Below, one piece after another: positions 11,541-22,622 of a stretch of DNA of 64,000 nucleotides (position 1 is the stretch's first letter; the number at the start of each line of letters is the position of its first letter). Made by a program: the position numbers and the translations under genes. The DNA comes from Schistocerca nitens (lineage: Eukaryota > Arthropoda > Insecta > Orthoptera > Acrididae): assembly GCF_023898315.1 (NCBI RefSeq), contig NC_064614.1:384213348-384277347 (forward strand), in the 5' to 3' direction. The notes under the pieces are model-generated. The model was not told the DNA's origin. It made no database searches and saw only the letters and a list, made by a program, of their open reading frames with translations.

Positions 11541-13313
11541 TTAACATTCTTAGTTAATGGGCAGAATGACAACCATTCGGTCCCGAGTTGTTTTCGGTGT
11601 TTCTTCTGTAATAATTTTCCTGCACTGAATTCCCCAAACTCTTAAACTATTCTATCCTCCCACACTAAGAGGTACTGGTAGAAACATTATCAGTGAGAAT
11701 TTGTTATTACTTCATTCAAAATTGCTCCTGGTAAGAGATTTAATTGTTCCATAGGGTTGCTAAGATTTTCTTTGGGGACCTCAAGAGTGAAGGTGGAAAT
11801 ATCCATTCTGTAGGAGATGATTTAATGCCATACCTCCTCCGGCTTCTCACTCAAGTACCGGCGAGGTAGGGATCTTGAATAATATGTGTAGACATAGTAT
11901 CTACTCAGATTATAGAAGCTGTAAAGTAGAGGAGGACTCTAGGGTATTAAATGAGGTACTAAGATGTGAGAGTGAAGGGTAAAATAGATTTTTTATTTCA
12001 CCAGGAAATATTTAATTATAGTGTACATAAAGATGTATACTAGGGCAATGAACCATGAGGCCTACGAATAAAGAATAATAGGGGCATACCCGGCATTTGC
12101 TAAGGATATAGGGTAGGTGTACCTACATAGAGATAGGACGACCTGTGGACTGATGAATAGGGATGTTTTATGAAGGGGCATATCTGCCAGAATGGAAGGA
12201 GGAAGTGAAATCATAGGGTCAGCCCACATGTAAGGTATAGGTACTGATCCTAGGGGAAAAGGACAGTATCGTGACAGAAGTCACACATTTAATAGGAATT
12301 ATTCTGGTAAGTTTGAATTCTATACATCACTAGCATTATTATATTTTATGTGAATTTACAAGTGTCGAAAAGAACACTTTCAGTTGCTCAGAGTTCCTCC
12401 AGGCTACAAACTACCATAAATAATGATACTAGTATGTGCTAAGGAGAAAATAGTACAAGGAATCAGAATCAAGAATAAAGTACTCAAGTGTCATGAACAC
12501 CTGGAGCTTATGATTGAAAACTAAAGGTTTAGTCCTCACAATTCCTAGATATAAAAAAATAAACTCCAACATTGATTGAATTGTTCACGTTTTAAAATTA
12601 AAGTAAAATGAAAAAAATAAGGAATAGTTAAATAATTAGAAAAAGGGTATTCACAGTTATGAAAAGAACAAGGTATACTGTTGAAATATGAATTGTTATT
12701 ATATGTGATATAAATGTACATAATGATTGTATACAAAATATCGCGTGTTCGATCTGAGGGGGGAAATATGCAGTGCTTCAAGAATTTCTGCGTAAATTCT
12801 AGAACCACTTGGCCTTCCCCCATCTCAATCACATGATATTTTAAATAGAAGTGTGAGAGAGATGAATCCAACCTACTGCGCATTGCAAGTTTGTGTGTGC
12901 AGGTCTAAAAACACTCATGAGCAAAATATGGACGCAGTGGCCGAATGGCAGCCGACAGGTACCTGTACGATCCCTAGAGTTTCAGTGTATGTGTAGAGAA
13001 GAACAAGGAGTGTTTATGTATTATTCTGTGCTTTTAATGACTGTGATGATTGTTAAGGACAAATGAAGAAATGATGTTAGATTTTCAAGTAATCCATGTA
13101 TTGGACTTGCCAGAAGCAAGACATGTTCCTAAATTTTGTGGTTGTAATCCAACGCTATTGTAAATTTATTTAATCGAGTCTAATCTGAGAGGGATCAGTT
13201 CACTTGCAAACTTTCGAATATTTATGTGAGAAATGGTGAATTTGTTCTTTGTGGAAGCTGAAATATACCAAGACTAAACTAAAAGTATACTGCAAGTATC
13301 CACTTATTTCATG

Positions 13314-13315
<2 letters not shown>
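11541..13315 (+). other. probable Gypsy 1 3' region, no gene recognised
   Basis: No protein family is recognisable; all frames are short. A purine run (GAGGGGGGAA, about 12757-12766) could be the polypurine tract, with 3' LTR following to about 13310. I could not find a matching 5' LTR upstream of 3960, so LTR limits are not assigned. Confidence 0.3.

Positions 13316-13369
<54 letters not shown>
13316..13369. repeat. (GA)n microsatellite
   Basis: Uninterrupted AG dinucleotides, about 27 units. Open frames across it on both strands are artefacts. Confidence 0.95.
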
Positions 13370-13372
<3 letters not shown>

Positions 13373-14292
13373 AGTTTTTGGAGATCGACATGGCCAACTA
13401 TCCAGAGAGGAAGATCATCTGTGCATACCAAGTAAGTCAACTGATGTGAGAGCAGTGTGTAGTTGGCAAATCAGCTCTACATTGATTCTTGTCATCTAGA
13501 GTGTTAGAAGCTTGTTAGAATCTCAGTTCAGATGGTGTTACCCCACATGAAAATAAAAAATTAAATCAAGCGAAAAACTGGATTATCAGGTAATTACTGT
13601 CAAAAATGTCATTTTAACCATTTATTTCCAAATATGAAATACTAAAATGCACAAAGTAGCTTACCCTTTTTTGGTTCCATCCTAATATTATAAAGTTTTA
13701 TATTATGAAATTAATGTAAACCAGCCATTAATCATATTAATTAAATTTAGAATACTGAAACACTTGAACCCATGTTGGTGAGCATAATGTGAACACAAAA
13801 TGTAGGTAAATCCTACAATTAGTGTAGAGAAAAATGATAATGCAAGTCTCAGGAAAAAAGCAATGCCAAAATGAAGAAATAGTGGTAGATACTATCAAAT
13901 TTAAAGGCGGTGTCATGCAGCAAAAATTTTACATCCACTGATAATGGTATGTTTCATTAGATGAGAACATAAAAGCTGTGATTTTTCAAAAATTTTACAA
14001 ATTAAATTTTTATAAAATTCAGAATTTATATTTAACTGGATTAATTCTGTAGAAGAGTTTTACTCATGACCAAAGTGATTCTTCACTAAACGGGCTAAAG
14101 CACTCTTTTGAGTATAATTTAAAATTACAAAATATATATACAAAAGCTGTAGGAAATTTCTTGTAGAACATTAATACTTAAGGATTAAAGGAGACAACAC
14201 ACCAAAAAGGAGAAGCATTGAGTTGTCAGTAGACACACAAAAGAAAGAAAACTTGCTAATTTGTAGAGTTATCTTCGACAAGCTAGTGTAAA

Positions 14293-14327
<35 letters not shown>

Positions 14328-14569
14328 TTCCTGTGATCCTAAACGGTATTGGCTAGACTAACAATGCCAATGCTATTTTTCAGCAGGTGGACTGACTACA
14401 GAAAGGCTAGTGTTGGGTGGAGTGGGTAGAGGAAGATGGAGGTGGGAGGCAGAGAAAGGGACTGGGCCTAGATGAACTCTAATTAATTGTCTAACATTTT
14501 TGCCAGCCACCTGATTCTGCTGTACCAGTTGTAGAATAATCAAAAAGAAGTCTACCCTCAGTATCACAG
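13370..14569. other. gene-free stretch with (AC)n
   Basis: No coding or RNA gene seen. An (AC)n microsatellite of about 17 units lies at 14293-14326. The flanking DNA is AT-rich. Confidence 0.5.
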
Positions 14570-16370
14570 AAATATCTAGATCTAGCTCTGCCTCAATACT
14601 CTGCAAAGCACTATGAAGTGCATGGCAGAAAGTGCGTCCCATAGTACTAGTTATTGGGGTTTCTTCCCATGCCATACACATATGGAGCACGGGAAAAATG
14701 ATTGTTTAAATGCTGTAATTAATCTAATCTTCCCCTCATGATCCCTAAGTGAGCTATACATAGGGTGTTGTAGTATATTCCTAGAGTCATCATTTAAAGC
14801 TCATACTTGAAACTTTGTAAGTAGCTTTCCTTGGGATGGTTTACATCTGTCTTCGAGAGTCTGACAGTTTATTTTCTCAGCATATCTGTGACACTCTCCC
14901 ACAGGTCAGATAAATCTGTGACTATTTGTGCTGCCCTTCTATGTATACATTCAGTATCCTCTGTTAGTTGTATCTGCTGTGGATACCACACGTTTGAGCA
15001 ATGTTCTAGAGTGGGTCACACAAGTGATCTGTAATCAATCTCTTTTGTAGTACAATTGCCTATCCCCAATTTTCTATGAATATACCAAAGTCTACAGCTT
15101 GATTTAGTGGATCATTTCATTTCATGTGCCTACAAAGTGTTATGCCCAGGTATTGATATGAGTTTGCCAATTCCAAATTTGATACGTTATAGTAATATGA
15201 TATTACTTTTATATTTCATTTCATAAAGTGCACAACTTTACATTTCTCAACATTTAAAGCAAGTTCCTTTTCTTCGTACCACTTTGAAAGCTTATCGAGA
15301 TCTGGTATTTATACACCTTCTTTGAGACAGTACTTCATTGTAGATTACTGCATCACCTGCAAATAGTATGACATTATTATTAACATTCTCCACATGGTCA
15401 CTGGTATACAACATGAACAGCAATGGTTCTAACGCACTTCTCTTGGACACACCCCAAGTTACTTCTAGATCTGTCAATCGATAATAACATGCTGCAACCT
15501 CCCTACCAACGAACCTTCAAACCAGTCACAAAATTGGCTTGATACCCCATAAGAACATACTTTTGACAATAAGTGTGTATATGGTACTGAGTCATATGCC
15601 TTTTGGAAGTCGAGAATACTGCATCTACATGGCTGCCTTGATACAAAACTTTCAGTAAGTTATGTGAGTGTGTGAGCTGGTTTTCATATGATCAATTTTT
15701 TTCAGAATTCATACTGGTTGGCATGAAGGAGATTATCCTGTTTGAGATACCTCATTATGTTCAAGGTTAGAATATGATCTGAGATTCTACAACAAATCTG
15801 TGATGAGGTACTGGATGGTAGTTTTGTTGATCATTTCCACTACCCTTCTTGTAAGTGGGTGTGACCTAAACATTCTTCCAACTACTAGGCAGGGTGTTTT
15901 ATTCAATGGATCTACAACAGATTATTGTTGTAAGAGGGGATGACTCAGGCATAAATTTGGCATAGAATCTGATAGGTATTCTATCAGGTCCTGAAGCATT
16001 GTTAAATTTTAACAATTTCACCTATTTCTTAGCACCAATAACATTGACATTTATTTCACTCATCTTTTCGGTGGTACAAGGATTAAATTGGGGCAATTCT
16101 CCTGGGTCTTCCTTTGTAAAGCAACATTTGTAAATGGAGTTAAGCTTTTCAGCTTGTACTTTGGTGCTCTCAATTTCATTTCCTGTATCATTCTCTGATG
16201 ACTGGATGTAACTTTGGTGCCACTAACGGCCTTTATATATGACCAGAATTTCTTTGTGTTTTGTAATATGTCATTTGTCAGTATTATCCTACAGTAGTCA
16301 CTGAAGGCTGCATGCATTGTGTAGTACCACCAAAGTTCCTTCAGCCTAGCAAGTATAGACCAGGAAGTCT
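14570..16370 (-). pseudogene. CR1-like LINE remnant (RT and 3' end)
   Basis: On the minus strand the pieces run from 16317 down: ILQNTKKFWSYIKAVSGTKV (linker before RT, as in the 22623-27030 copy). Then come fragments of the RT palm, SALEPLLFMLYTSD in place of SVLGPLLF-IYINDL, and FAGDAVIYNEV for the FADD active site (about 15360). The 3' part is readable only as nucleotide similarity to the copies at 22623 and 53330. It ends near 14570 in an AGATCTAGATA-type tail. Many stops and frameshifts indicate an old insertion. Confidence 0.8.
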
Positions 16371-16561
16371 ATAGATTCATTCCAGGATATATGGACGGAC
16401 AGTCTTGCGAAGTAGTTCTGAACATTTTTTCCAACGATTGTATTGAGCAGCTAGTTTGACACCCCACATGCAATGGAATTGTTTTACACTTTATAGCTAC
16501 AAAGCTTGACGTTATTGCCAGTATCAGTACAGTGACAGACATTAGTGAAAAATATATATAA

Positions 16562-16804
16562 AAAAAACAAAGATGATGTGACTTACCAAACGAAAGCGCT
16601 GGCACGTCGATAGACACACAAACAAACACAAACATACACCCAAAATTCAAGCTTTCGCAACCAACGGTTGCTTCGTCAGGAAAGAGGGAAGGAGAGGGAA
16701 AGACGAAAGGATGTGGGTTTTAAGGGAGAGGGTAAGGAGTCATTCCAATCCCGGGAGCGGAAAGACTTACCTTAGGGGGAAAAAAGGACAGGTATACACT
16801 CACT

Positions 16805-16851
<47 letters not shown>

Positions 16852-16860
16852 CCATCTGCA
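16562..16860 (-). repeat. PLE terminal repeat, copy 1, with hammerhead-like core
   Basis: Read on minus, the order is (TG)n, TATACCTGTCC, CCCTAAGGTAAGTC, CCCGGGATTGGAATGAC, and a pyrimidine-rich stretch. Then comes CTGACGA, a 5-bp hairpin (GCAACC / GGTTGC), GAAA (core at 16650-16679), and the distal part ending GGTAAGTCACATCATC. The same sequence occurs at 17745, 44356 (inverted pair) and 53001. I assign it to Penelope-like element terminal repeats because related termini here sit next to GIY-YIG remains. An (AC)n run of about 24 units lies at 16803-16849. Confidence 0.7.
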
Positions 16861-17394
16861 CATACACAGACATGTATAAGAAAGAAATTAATATGTTACA
16901 GTTGATATGTACTAACAATTAAAATTACTCTTCTTTAAAAAAAATTGAAGTTACAAAATTTCTGGCTTACTTAAAATTCATATTATTAATTACACAATCT
17001 AAAGCTTATTATTAAATTTATTTCTAGACTGATTTACAAAATAATGATATATTTTAGTGAAGATTCTTCTCTGGTAAAGAAAGTTTGTATACTTTTTGGA
17101 ATAATGTGAGTACTGCAGAATGTGAGTATGATGAGAGTGCCTCTGATGGAGGTAGACATTTTCTAAACTCGCCAAAAACAATGTAATTATTGGTTTTTTT
17201 AATGTGGACATTGTAAAGTCAGTGTGATTTAGAAGAAAGGGATAAAATAAAAAGATATTTATAGCAACAGGCAAATCTTCATCAGTTATTTAGTACAACA
17301 AGAACACACAAGATTAAATTGAAATTTCAGCTGCAATAATGTAGCCCTAGATAAGACTTTGATCCATTGACAACAACAACAAGATAATAAAGAT
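16861..17394. other. AT-rich gene-free stretch
   Basis: No recognisable gene or repeat. It may be the start of Gypsy 2 (LTR or leader), but no LTR ends were identified. Confidence 0.35.
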
Positions 17395-17744
17395 TAGTAA
17401 AAAGGTTCTTCGTCTGTAATCCTACTCCTCTCAAAGTTTTCAAAATTTGTGCAAAGAATGAGAACTTTTATGGAGATGTGTGGTGGTGTCGTCCAGAATC
17501 TGTTGACTGATAAAGATGTTTTGTCTGTTGCAGAAGAAGAAAGGACAGTTATATATCATTTACAGTTTTTATATACATTCATAAGCTCCAATTATGTGAC
17601 AAAAGAAGACCAGAGAACTGCCCAACTAAGTAGTATCAACAGTGACAAGAATTTCATATGATATCAACAATCACGAACTGGATGAATTGAAAGAGGACTT
17701 GACAACTAAGATGAAGTACACCAGAAAATATAAGTACTTAAAAC
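17395..17744 (+). other. upstream region of Gypsy 2, weak coding signal
   Basis: A 70-codon frame (17449-17661) and a following segment (HELDELKEDLTTKMKYTRKY) read openly toward the PLE insertion at 17745. The same frame seems to resume at 18019. It probably belongs to the leader or an N-terminal Gag extension. I do not recognise a domain. Confidence 0.35.
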
Positions 17745-18018
17745 ATATCTAAAAACAAAGATGATGTGACTTACCAAACGAAAGTGCTGGCAGGTCGATA
17801 GACACACAAACAAACACAAACATACACACAAAATTCTAGCTTTCGCAACCAACGGTTGCTTCGTCAGGAAAGAGGGAAGGAGAAGGAAAGACAAAAGGAT
17901 GTGGGTTTTAAGGGAGAGGGTAAGGAGTCATTCCAATCCCGGGAGCAGAAAGACTTACCTTAGGGGGAAAAAAGGACGGGTATACACTCACACACACACA
18001 CATATCCATCCACAGATA
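17745..18018 (-). mobile_element. solo PLE terminal repeat, copy 2, with 10-bp target-site duplication
   Basis: This unit has the same structure as copy 1, including the hammerhead-like core on minus at 17838-17867 (CTGACGA, GCAACC/GGTTGC hairpin, GAAA). It is bounded by a perfect TACTTAAAAC duplication (17735-17744 and 18019-18028), so the 274-bp unit inserted as a discrete piece. No protein is encoded. The host sequence appears to be the 5' part of Gypsy 2. Confidence 0.75.
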
Positions 18019-18217
18019 TACTTAAAACTATTTCTGAAATTAATATTTTTTGTGGACTCGTGTGATTGCTATGAAAATGAACAGAGAGGAGGGTAGTGGT
18101 GATGAAATGAAAGCTGTAGGACCCAGCCTAGACATGTTTGAACCAAGTGAAAGTGTAGTTAGCAAAGAAACAGTGAAAATCAATATTCTGCAGTTGATTT
18201 TAGTAAAATTATAGAAA

Positions 18218-19350
18218 ATGAAGACAGACAACAATAGCAAATTTAGTGCAGTTAATGATCAGTTAGTCAAAAAGTTTACTTCATTACAAGGACAATTAAA
18301 TGAACTGAAAACTGAAAACAATGACAAACTGGACAGGGTACAGTACCAAATAGACCAACTTAGTAATCAGGTTTCAGAACTAAAAAATGCGTTGTCAGAT
18401 GGATTAAAAAGGGTGAATGAAACAGTTGAAGTATTAGAAAATGAATTTATTGTTTTGGAAAATGAGTTAGTTGCACAATTTTTGCAACAGGAGAGGAATG
18501 TTAATGATGTCAGAGTTCATCAGAAGGTCATAGAGGAAAAAACTTTAAATGTTGAAAACAGTATGCTAAATAATGTAAATGTTCTAGATCAAAAAATTTC
18601 AGTAGTTCAGGAAAATTTCATTCACAATAATCTGTATTCAAAAAATGGTATTGCATGGTCCAACATTCCAATCAAAAGTTTTCCATCAGACAATTTACAT
18701 CCAGTGGATTTTCTACACCACTGTAGAGATAGTTTTGTGTCAGGCATGAGTGACAACCAAAAGATTAAATTTGTTAAAAGATGTTTTGAAGGTGAAGCTC
18801 TGTTGTGGGTAAATATAAATTTAAGTCAGTGGGAGACATTCCACAGTTTCATAAAAAGTTTTTTAAATAAATTTTGGTCAGAAGAACAAGGGAGAATTAA
18901 AAGTGAATTTCTGAATGGTCCAAATTATAGGAATAGGGACAGTGCACTGAAATAGTTCTGTAAGAGCCAACCTAAGAAATTAGCACACCTTGACAGGCCA
19001 TTTGACAAAATGGCATTAATTGATGAACTAAAAAGGAGATTACCAGAAAGGTTGCAGTGGGATTTAGTACATGGACCTGACAATTGTCTAGAACAATTTT
19101 ACAATATGTAGACAGGCTGGATAGGGCAGTAGAAAGAAACATGTACTATAATAACTGCAATGATAGAGATAACAATGGTAACAACTACAGAAACAGGGTT
19201 AATGGTAATTTCAGTCAGGGTCAAAATAGTAATAGAGACAGAAATTTTGAACCTCAGCAGAATAGAAATAATGGGGATAATGATAGGCAATATAATAGGA
19301 GAAACAACCATAGAGGCAACTATTGGGGAAACAGTGATCCACCTCAATGA
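18218..19350 (+). pseudogene. gag: Gypsy element 2: Gag
   Basis: A 245-codon frame starts at ATG 18218. It has a long coiled-coil N-terminus (leucine/glutamine heptads, about residues 10-130), then a capsid-like region (HPVDFLHHCRDSFV, KFVKRCFEGEALLWV, FLNKFW). TAG at 18953 interrupts it. The same frame continues with LAHLDRPFDKMALIDELKRR, then a one-base frameshift near 19100 leads into LQYVDRLDRAVERN. An Asn/Arg-rich basic tail (19140-19350) acts as nucleocapsid; no CCHC knuckle is visible. One stop and one frameshift suggest a fairly young death. Confidence 0.85.
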
Positions 19351-20195
19351 AGGTCCACAGTTTTGGGGTAAGGAGACACAACAAGTACAGAACCCCCCAA
19401 TTTACACTTACAATTAGACAATAAATTACAGTGTTAATAATGTGGCACAGGTATTTGAAGTTGAACAGAAGGAACATCAGATTTCTCATTTATGTTCTAA
19501 TCAAAAATTTTGGAATAATATGTTTAATTATAATGATGTAGATACTAACCACAAACCAGAAAGTGAGAGTAATGATAATTTTGATACAGCATGTACTAAT
19601 GACTTCTTTTCTTGGTCAGAAAACAATGTTATTGATGTATTTAAAAAGGGCAATAACTGTATTTGATCTGAATTAGATGGTATTTTTGATGTAGATGTGA
19701 TGAGAGCTGTGAAATAACTGAGGCTGGTAAGTCTGAGACTGGTAGCTTACTGCAAATGAATGTAGATGAGGTGTGTGACTTTGATGGTGATGAGACTTGT
19801 GTTGTTAATCATGTTATTGATTAAGTAGTTTTGGGAGAATATGATGATAATGATGATGATGATGAGTATAAGGTTTTTGTGGAGTTTAAGAATATTGAAG
19901 TTTCACAGTTATTTGCAAATACGGGTAAGGTATGTGATATTTGAGATTATGTAAGCAAGAGTCATGGTGGGTTATCTGTAACTTAGAGAATAAAAGTGAA
20001 TTTTTTTTTAAATTTCTTTGGGACCATATTGATGATAAAATAAATAAATTTGCATCCTGGAATAAGTTAGCTGTGGTTAGTCAAAATATGTATCCAAATT
20101 GGTGGAATGAAGTGAAAGAAGATCTAAGTAGGTAGTGTAATTTTGACAGTAATGTATTTTGTGTTCCTTCTGTAATAAGCTATGTTAATTGTGCT
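19351..20195 (+). other. Gypsy element 2: acidic spacer between Gag and protease
   Basis: About 280 codons of Asp/Glu/Asn-rich sequence lie between nucleocapsid and protease. They include a 74-codon frame at 19442-19666, a GAT-rich run at 19838-19863 and WDHIDDKINKFASWNKL at about 20025. Frames are broken several times. I recognise no domain. Gypsy 1 in this window has no comparable spacer. Confidence 0.5.
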
Positions 20196-20693
20196 ATGGA
20201 ACCATTCCAGTATGTTCAATCTTTACCTGACAACATGTGTAACCAAAGTAATGCCATGATGCCAGTGAAGTTAATAAAACCCTGCAAAAACAATGTAGAT
20301 GTAGCATTTGATGAAACTGAAAGTGATCTTTTACATGAAGTGTCTAATAAGAGTGATGATAATTCAGATTTTGAATTTCCTTACATTAAGATTAAGATTG
20401 ATCAGTGGGAAGGGAACTGTTTTACTGATACAGGTAGCCTGATTTGTGATATATCTGAACAATTTAGAGTCAAAATTCAGTATAGTAAGAATTTTGTGGG
20501 AATGCCTGTTGTAGGTATAAAGATAAGAGGAGATACAAGTAAGCGAAGCAAATTGGTAAAATCTCAGGTGCTTTTAACGTTTAGCATTGAAGTCAAAATC
20601 TTTGAACATGGATGGTTAGTGATTCCTAGTCTGGAAGAAAATATAATTTTCAGCATGGATTGGATAGTGAAAGTCGAGGTTTGTTTTGGATAG
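20196..20693 (+). pseudogene. Gypsy element 2: aspartic protease
   Basis: The 165-codon frame contains the retropepsin active site FTDTGS (DTGS codons 20427-20438) after IKIDQWEGNC. It ends with GWLVIPSLEENIIFSMDWI, which corresponds to the usual ILG-DWL ending. The protease would process Gag-Pol. The region before the active site is acidic and continues the upstream spacer. The frame itself is intact, but neighbours are in other frames, so the polyprotein is broken. Confidence 0.85.
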
Positions 20694-20787
20694 AAGGCTA
20701 AATAATTTTATATTTTGGAACCTAAAAGTAATACTTATGTGAAAACTAATTTCTGTATCTTAAAACTGTGGGAAAAGTTGTAACTAT

Positions 20788-21850
20788 TTGCAAAATATTG
20801 TGAACCAAGGTGAGTACCAGGTGTTTGATGATGATATAGATTTTGATGAGACTGAGGATCGGGATTTTGAAAGTGTAGTGGATTCTAAAGCAAGGGAAGC
20901 TATGACCCTTAATGACAAACAAAAGGAACAACTTAGAAATTTGTTAATGGAGTTTATAAATATGTTTAATGAAAAACCAGGGAGAGTGAAAGGCTATCAG
21001 TGCATGCTTTACCTTAAAGATCATCAACCTTTCTTTCTCAAACCATATAATATTCAATTTTCAAAAAGGAAATATGTACAGAAAGAAATTCAGAAAATGG
21101 AAACATGTGATGTAATAGAGAGGAGTGCTTACAGCAATCCTTTAGTTGTGGTAAGTAAGAGAAATGGTGGAGTGAGAATTGTTTTGGACTCTAGACATCT
21201 TAATAAATTTCTTATCAGAGAGGATGATCATCCTGAGAACATGGACGAGCTGTTACACAAGTTTGATTACATAAAATACATGAGTAGTTTGGACTTGACC
21301 ATTGGATTTCACCAGATCCAACTTGAAATTAATTCTAGAAAGTACACAGCATTTTTGTATGGAGGTAAGTGTCTTCAATATTGTGTGGAGCCATTTGGGC
21401 TAAATGTATCTGTAGCTGAATTCATTACAGCTCTGGATTCTGTCTTAGGAAGTGAAGTGAGTCCAGATTAATTGTGTATGTTGATGACATTCTGGTCACA
21501 AAAGAGACTTGGGAACAACATTTGAATTTGTTAAGACATGTGTTTTCAAAATTAGAATCAGGAGGCATGACTTTGAAAATAGGTAAGTGTATATTTGGTG
21601 TGGAGGAAGTTAAAGTTTTAGGGCATGTTGTATCTGAAAAAGGAATTGCACCTGTTAAAAAGAAACTTGATGCTAATGCTAATTTTCCTCCCCCTCACAA
21701 CAAAAAACAGCTTAAATCATTTTTGGGTTAATTGGATTTTATAGAAAATTTTGTAGCAGCCAAGCTTCAAATGCTCCATGCTTGTGTGAACTTTCAATGA
21801 AGAAAACCATTTGGGATTGGAATCAGAAGTGTCAGGATGCTTTTGATGAG
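20788..21850 (+). pseudogene. pol: Gypsy element 2: reverse transcriptase
   Basis: The first frame (20788-21471, 227 codons) holds NPLVVVSKRNGGVRIVLDSRHLNK, MSSLDLTIGFHQIQL, KYTAFLYGG and EPFGLNVSVAEF. After a stop at 21469-21471 the active site YVDDILV is intact (YVDD at 21477-21488). LKIGKCIFGVEEVKVLGHVVS and NKKQLKSFLG (to 21731) follow. The thumb and connection domains to 21850 are readable with stops. The two main frames differ by one base. It is better preserved than Gypsy 1 RT. Confidence 0.9.
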
Positions 21851-21855
21851 ATCAA

Positions 21856-22272
21856 ATGACAGTTGTGTCAAAGTCAAATATTGTTCAGACCAGATTTGTC
21901 TCTTCCTTTTGTATTATGACAGAAAGTAGTGATGATGTATTGGGTGCTCATTTATTTCAGGAGGTTGAAGCTGATTGTGTCATTGAACATATATTTCTTG
22001 CATTTGCTAGTAGAGTATTGCAGAAATATGAAAAGCCATACACTATTACTGAGAAAGACCTTTTGGCTGCACATTGGGCAATCAACAAATTTAAAAATTA
22101 TTTACTAGGCCATAAAGTCATCATCTATACTGATCACAAAGCATTATGTTATCTTCAGGTGTGTAAACTGTACCATAACAGAATTACTCATTGGGTCTTG
22201 TTTTTACAACAGTTTAATTATGAAATCAGATATATTAAGCGCACAGAAAATGAAGTTGCTGATACTTTGTGA
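21856..22272 (+). pseudogene. pol: Gypsy element 2: RNase H
   Basis: The 138-codon frame has SSDDVLGAHLFQE, FASRVLQKYEKPYTITEKDLLA, INKFKNYLLGHKVIIYTDHKAL and NEVADTL, then a stop. These are the Ty3/Gypsy RNase H blocks, including the TDHKAL Asp. It follows the RT thumb and precedes the integrase stub. Confidence 0.9.
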
Positions 22273-22622
22273 AGGATACCTTTAGGAAGTGAATCATCAA
22301 ACAACTTTTGAGATGAGGAAAAGAAGTTTAAAATTATGTACTTGAAAGGCGTGAAAGAGGAAAAAGAATGGTTAAGAGCATGATGGGTAAGAAAGGAGGT
22401 GAAAAGACATAACAGTATTATAATGTACACAAGGGTATTTTATTCAGGAGACATAAGACTGACTCAAAGGATTGGAGACTATGTTGGCCAGAACAGTGTA
22501 TTGGTACTTTAATTACTTATACACATGAGAGTTCTGGTCGTGAGTCAAGAAGATTGCCAGCTGTGACAGATGTCAGAGAGTGAAGGTAAATAACCAAACA
22601 AGTAGAGGCCAAATTCAAAACA
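22273..22622 (+). pseudogene. pol: Gypsy element 2: integrase stub cut by a LINE
   Basis: Degenerate reading shows LITYTHES and, in another frame, SCDRCQRVKVN followed by NQTSRGQIQ, the last part of the HHCC zinc-binding module. Sequence identity to Gypsy ends abruptly at 22622, where the (GATGTA)n tail of the minus-strand LINE begins. The rest of integrase is not found to the right of the LINE, so it was lost or lies elsewhere. Confidence 0.7.

Noticed and set aside
13200-13499. Open frames across the (GA)n run
   Set aside because: Translations are serine-leucine or arginine-glutamate repeats produced by the microsatellite.
19084-19489. Overlapping frames on both strands in the Asn/Arg-rich Gag tail
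   Set aside because: Only the frame continuing Gag (19084-19350) is meaningful; the others come from biased AT-rich codons.
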